DNA from: JBAXBF01 sp034429745
GTDB taxonomy: Bacteria > Chloroflexota > Anaerolineae > Anaerolineales > DRKV01
DNA: 10,138 bases
Direction of reading: 5' to 3'
NCBI GenBank assembly: GCA_034429745.1
Contig: DAOUFY010000167.1
Coordinates: 1 to 10,138 of the forward strand
This document shows positions 6,693-10,138 of this stretch, piece by piece. Each line of letters starts with the position of its first letter. Positions within the stretch are counted from its first letter, which is position 1. The notes beneath the pieces were generated by a model, which saw nothing but the letters and a program-made list of their open reading frames with translations, did no database searches and was not told the origin of the DNA. A program made the position numbers and the translations under genes.

Positions 6693-8291
6693 TTATATTG
6701 AGAGAGATTTGACTACTTTTTCAACTACTAATGGATCAACAAGTTGATTGTGGATGATATTTTCCACATTGCAAGGTAAAACCCACCGAATTTGATTGGC
6801 TCTTTTTTTCTTGTCCACCTCTATCGCTTTTAATAATGCACATACATCCATCTGTGGTATTCTAATTGGCAATTGCCAATCAGATAAAATTTTTTCCATG
6901 CGTTCTGCAAAATTTCTGTCTGTAAGTCCTAATTCCTGTGCTATTTTTGTTTCTGCCACTAACCCGATGCTTACTGCTTCACCATGTTTAATGGTATAGT
7001 TGCTCATTACCTCAACAGCATGTCCAATTGTGTGGCCAAGGTTTAAACGAGCTCTGATGTTTTGCTCAAAAGGGTCCTGTTGAACAATATCCTTCTTCAC
7101 AGTTATTGCCCTTTTTAACCAAGGAATCGCAATTTCAGGATTATACCAATTGCCATAATCACCTTTTCTTTGTTCAAGCTCTTCCAATAAATTTCGGTCA
7201 GCAAGAAATGCATGTTTAATAACTTCTGCCATTCCACACTTTAATTCTTCCAATGGCAAAGATGATAAAACTGAAGCATCTATCAAAACCATTTCTGGCT
7301 GCTTAAAAGCTCCAATGAGATTTTTTCCTTCCTCTAAGTCCACTCCTGTTTTGCCGCCAATACTTGAATCAACCATGGCTAATAATGTGGTTGGAATTTG
7401 AATAAAAGGAACTCCTCGATAATATGTAGCGGCAACAAAACCGGCTATATCTCCAACCACCCCCCCTCCCAAAGCAATGATTGGATCATAACGGCTGATA
7501 CCATTTCTTACTAATTCATGATAAATATTTTTTACAGTATCTAGATTTTTTGACTTTTCTCCATCTTCAATCTCAACGAATACGTACGAATATTTTTCTT
7601 TCAATAAACCTTCTTTCAACGTTTCAGCATACAGCTTTGATACCGTATGATTTGTAAGAATTACCACACGGTTTTTGGGGTCAACTCGGATGGCTTTAAG
7701 AAAAATACCAATCAACGACAAGACTTGATAACCAAGAAAAATAGGGTATTTCCCCATGGGATGGCATACATCTAATTGGTGGGTATTGTATATTCTGATT
7801 ATTTTCTCAGCTAATTCCTTTGGCTTTTCGTTTGTTGTATTGATTTGCCATTGGATAGCTGAATAAATTTCGTTTCTCTGTTGAAGCAATTCACTAATCC
7901 TTTTTTGGGGATCATTAACCTTAAGCAAAGGACGTTGTTCATCCTCTTTCAAGCGTTGTACCAATTCATCGGGTTCACATGTCAAACAAAAACAAATTCC
8001 ATTTTGTTCTAAATAATCCTTATTCTTTGGATTTAGAAAAGTTCCCCCTCCTGTAGCAATAACTGTGTGTTGCTTTGCACTTAATTGTTTGCATAATTCA
8101 TGTTCATATTCCCTAAATCTTTGTTCTCCTTCTTGATTAAATATCTCATTAATGCTTTTTCCTTTTTCTCTTTCAATCCACTTATCCATGTCAACAAAAT
8201 CCATTCCCAGTTGTGAAGCAATTTGTTCACCTAGAGTGGATTTACCAGTACCCATAAAACCTGTTAAGATGATGTTTTTTCTTGTGTCCAT
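6693..8291 (-). CDS. aroKB: Bifunctional shikimate kinase / 3-dehydroquinate synthase (AroK-AroB fusion)
   Basis: One 532-residue chain carries two shikimate-pathway enzymes. Residues 1-170 are shikimate kinase (shikimate + ATP to shikimate 3-phosphate). They show Walker A GFMGTGKST (11-19), FVDMDKWIE with Asp34/Asp36 for Mg and shikimate, RFREYE (58-63), ATGGGTF (79-85), lid QRPLL (Arg120) and QRNEIY (138-143). Residues from about 183 to the end are 3-dehydroquinate synthase (DAHP to 3-dehydroquinate, NAD- and metal-dependent). They show DGEKSK (243-248), GGGVVGDIAGFVAATYYRG (275-293), PTTLLAMVDSSIGGKTGVD, and the metal ligands Glu356 in AEVIKH, a His of LNLGHTIGHA and His436 of HGEAV. A linker of about 12 residues joins them. 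Both halves look complete, with no frame disruption. The start overlaps the aroC end by 28 bases, with GAGGAGA at 8302-8308, so the two are probably translationally coupled. The two activities catalyse non-consecutive steps. Confidence 0.95.
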   Translation of the reverse strand: MDTRKNIILTGFMGTGKSTLGEQIASQLGMDFVDMDKWIEREKGKSINEIFNQEGEQRFREYEHELCKQLSAKQHTVIATGGGTFLNPKNKDYLEQNGICFCLTCEPDELVQRLKEDEQRPLLKVNDPQKRISELLQQRNEIYSAIQWQINTTNEKPKELAEKIIRIYNTHQLDVCHPMGKYPIFLGYQVLSLIGIFLKAIRVDPKNRVVILTNHTVSKLYAETLKEGLLKEKYSYVFVEIEDGEKSKNLDTVKNIYHELVRNGISRYDPIIALGGGVVGDIAGFVAATYYRGVPFIQIPTTLLAMVDSSIGGKTGVDLEEGKNLIGAFKQPEMVLIDASVLSSLPLEELKCGMAEVIKHAFLADRNLLEELEQRKGDYGNWYNPEIAIPWLKRAITVKKDIVQQDPFEQNIRARLNLGHTIGHAVEVMSNYTIKHGEAVSIGLVAETKIAQELGLTDRNFAERMEKILSDWQLPIRIPQMDVCALLKAIEVDKKKRANQIRWVLPCNVENIIHNQLVDPLVVEKVVKSLSI

Positions 8292-9397
8292 CGTTCGTAG
8301 ATCTCCTCAACACTATCTCCGCCCCACTTTTCTAACATGGCATCAGCTATTACCCAGGCAACCATTGCCTCTCCAACAATGGAAGCAGCTGGTACTGCAC
8401 AATAATCTGATCGCTGATATACATACGTTGCAGCTTCTTTTGTTTTCATATTAATTGATTGATGAGGTTTAATTGTGGTGGCGATCGGCTTCATCGCAGC
8501 CCGTACCACAATCGGTTCTCCGTTAGAAATTCCCCCTTCAATACCTCCAGCATTATTGGTCTTCCGTATTACTTTTCCATTTTCATCGTAAAAGATATCA
8601 TCATGTACTTCTGTACCCCAACGCCTAGCATTATCAAAGGCCGGACCTATCTCTACTCCCTTAATAGCTTGGATAGACATTACTGCATTTGCCAATTTTG
8701 CATCTAACCGCTTCTCCCAATGTACATAACTACCTAAGCCAACAGGAACATTCAAAGCTGTTACTGTAAATACTCCCCCTAAAGTATCCCCTTCTCTCCG
8801 GGCTTGATCTATTTTCTTTACCGCTTCTTTTTCTGCCTGTGGATCGGGCATCCGCACCATACTTTTTTCTGCCAAAAGGAATAATTCCTCCCAATTCTCC
8901 CCCTTAGTATCTGCAATTATCCCCCCTATCTCATTTACAAAACTTCCTATGATAATACCAAATAAAGCTAAAAATTGTTTCATAACCGCCCCTACTGCCA
9001 CTCGAGCCGCTGTTTCCCTTGCACTTGCACGTTCTAACACCAAACGGGCGTCCTCAAACCGATACTTTATCATACCAGCATAATCTGCATGTCCAGGGCG
9101 TGGAACAACCAAAGGCTCTAATGTCTCTCTTTCCCATTTCTCTTTCCAATTTTCCCAATCTTTATTGTCTATACGCAATACTAATGGAGCGCCTATGGTT
9201 TTCCCATACAATACTCCCCCTTCAATACTTACCTCATCCTTTTCAATTTTCATTCTTCCCCCTCTTCCATAACCCATTTGACGCCGTTTTAACTCATGAT
9301 TAATTTCATTGATGTCAATGACTAACCCGGCCGGCAATCCCTCAATAACTGCTGTTACACATTTTCCATGCGATTCACCTGCGGTAATAAATTTCAT
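8264..9397 (-). CDS. aroC: Chorismate synthase
   Basis: Converts EPSP to chorismate, the last common step of aromatic amino acid synthesis, using reduced FMN. The 377 residues match the family length. Signatures visible are TAGESHGKCVTAVIEGLPAGL (residues 5-25, with active-site His10), RRQMGYGRGGRM (38-49), RPGHADYAG (100-108), ERASARETAARVAVGAV (122-138), HDDIFYDENGKVIRKTNNAGGIEGGISNGE (265-294) and RSDYCAVPAASIVGEAMVA (329-347). It starts at ATG 9395-9397, with AGGGAG at 9406-9411 overlapping the aroE stop codon, 12 bases downstream of aroE. Its 3' end overlaps the start of aroKB. I see no damage or unusual insertion. Confidence 0.97.
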   Translation of the reverse strand: MKFITAGESHGKCVTAVIEGLPAGLVIDINEINHELKRRQMGYGRGGRMKIEKDEVSIEGGVLYGKTIGAPLVLRIDNKDWENWKEKWERETLEPLVVPRPGHADYAGMIKYRFEDARLVLERASARETAARVAVGAVMKQFLALFGIIIGSFVNEIGGIIADTKGENWEELFLLAEKSMVRMPDPQAEKEAVKKIDQARREGDTLGGVFTVTALNVPVGLGSYVHWEKRLDAKLANAVMSIQAIKGVEIGPAFDNARRWGTEVHDDIFYDENGKVIRKTNNAGGIEGGISNGEPIVVRAAMKPIATTIKPHQSINMKTKEAATYVYQRSDYCAVPAASIVGEAMVAWVIADAMLEKWGGDSVEEIYERWTQEKTSS

Positions 9398-9409
9398 AAA
9401 TTCTTCTCC

Positions 9410-10138
9410 CTAAAGTTCAGCAATAACTTTTTTCAACCTTGCCTTCACTTTCTCTAAAGGCATCTTCTCCCCTGTCCAGTATTCAAAAGCTATAGCGGCT
9501 TGATGATAAAGCATTCCTAATCCACCAATTGCCCGCGACCCGGCTTTTCGAGCTTGCTTTATTAATTTTGTTTCAATTGGGTTATAGACCAAATCAACAA
9601 CGAATAAATGAGACGGAATATCCATTCCATCTTCGATAATAGACTCTCCAACATTTGGGTATGTACCCGTAGGGGTAGTATGAATGAGCAAATCAGCTTG
9701 TCGCATCTTTTCAGCCATCATCTGCTTTTCAAGGGGAATATATTCAATTTTCGTAAAATACTTTTCAAAATGTCTTATTAAGGCCTCCGCTCGTTCCTTA
9801 GAACGGTTGACAATGCAAACACTTTGGCAACCGCTTAAAACTAACGCGCCTAAAACTGATCTAGCTGCCCCTCCAGCTCCAATTACCAATGGATATCGAG
9901 CTTTAGACAGTTCAAATCCACCTTCTGCTACCGAATAACTGAATCCTAATAAATCGGTATTCTCACCCTTGAGAACAATTTTACCCTCTCTTTCTTGGAA
10001 GAGAATTGTATTTACTGCCTCGAGCATTGAGGCAGTATCACTCATTTCATCCATGTATGGAATAACCGCTTCTTTATATGGTGCAGTTACGTTTAAACCT
10101 CTGCAGCCTAATATTTTTAACCCGTCTAAGGCAACTTT
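9410..10138 (-). CDS. aroE: Shikimate dehydrogenase (5' end beyond window)
   Basis: NADPH-dependent reduction of 3-dehydroshikimate to shikimate. 242 residues are visible. The frame stays open to the right edge, so the true start is outside; the internal ATG at 10052-10054 is not the start, because the conserved N-terminal domain continues upstream of it. Seen in order: GLNVTAPYKEAV with the catalytic Lys, EAVNTILF, GENTDLLGF with the catalytic Asp, the dinucleotide loop GAGGAARSVLGAL, NRSKERAEAL (NADP-type Asn-Arg-Ser/Thr), HTTPTGTYPN, DLVYNPIETKL and GGLGMLYHQAAIAFEYWTG. The family's usual GAVNT is EAVNT here, a mild variation. About 35-45 N-terminal residues are missing compared with a typical length near 280. 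It is the upstream member of the aroE-aroC-aroKB run. Confidence 0.95.
   Translation of the reverse strand, partial: KVALDGLKILGCRGLNVTAPYKEAVIPYMDEMSDTASMLEAVNTILFQEREGKIVLKGENTDLLGFSYSVAEGGFELSKARYPLVIGAGGAARSVLGALVLSGCQSVCIVNRSKERAEALIRHFEKYFTKIEYIPLEKQMMAEKMRQADLLIHTTPTGTYPNVGESIIEDGMDIPSHLFVVDLVYNPIETKLIKQARKAGSRAIGGLGMLYHQAAIAFEYWTGEKMPLEKVKARLKKVIAEL

Noticed and set aside
9410..10054. Complete aroE starting at the ATG at 10052-10054.
   Set aside because: The conserved substrate-binding motif NVTAPYKE is encoded upstream of this ATG in the same open frame, so the gene is cut by the window edge.

Overview
This 10.1 kb window reads as bacterial chromosome. It is moderately AT-rich and densely packed, with strong purine-rich Shine-Dalgarno sites, GTG and TTG starts, and gene gaps of about 10-40 bases. 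All complete genes lie on the minus strand, so the biological order runs from right to left. The style, together with a fused shikimate kinase/3-dehydroquinate synthase, fits a Bacillota-like anaerobe or thermophile. Such aroKB fusions are also known in Thermotoga. I cannot name the organism from the sequence.

Right part (10138 to 6693): the shikimate pathway run aroE (5' end cut by the window edge), aroC, then a fused aroK-aroB gene. The genes are 12 bases apart (aroE/aroC) or overlap by 28 bases (aroC/aroKB), so they are almost certainly one operon. Together they cover ring formation (AroB domain), shikimate dehydrogenase (AroE), shikimate kinase (AroK domain) and chorismate synthase (AroC). 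EPSP synthase, DAHP synthase and 3-dehydroquinase are not in view and would be upstream or elsewhere.

Middle (6692 to 6554): a short intergenic stretch with no convincing terminator. It holds two candidate minus-strand promoters, an imperfect LacI-type inverted repeat just after one of them, and a strong ribosome binding site for a TTG start.

Left part (6553 to 198): a five-gene carbohydrate transcription unit. It encodes a double-domain sugar ABC ATPase (RbsA/MglA type), a RbsC-type permease, a PfkB-family sugar kinase, a MtaA/UroD-family protein with an intact zinc-binding His-X-Cys...Cys set, and a xylulokinase-type FGGY kinase. There is no periplasmic binding protein, isomerase, dehydrogenase, aldolase or regulator in the unit, so the substrate stays open. 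A UroD/methyltransferase-family protein between two sugar kinases is the oddest thing here.

Far left (162 to 1): a perfect 15-bp hairpin ends the sugar operon. Beyond it, the last 31 codons of a convergent plus-strand gene run in from the left edge. Their sequence resembles the C-terminus of a family 5 (peptide/nickel type) ABC substrate-binding protein.
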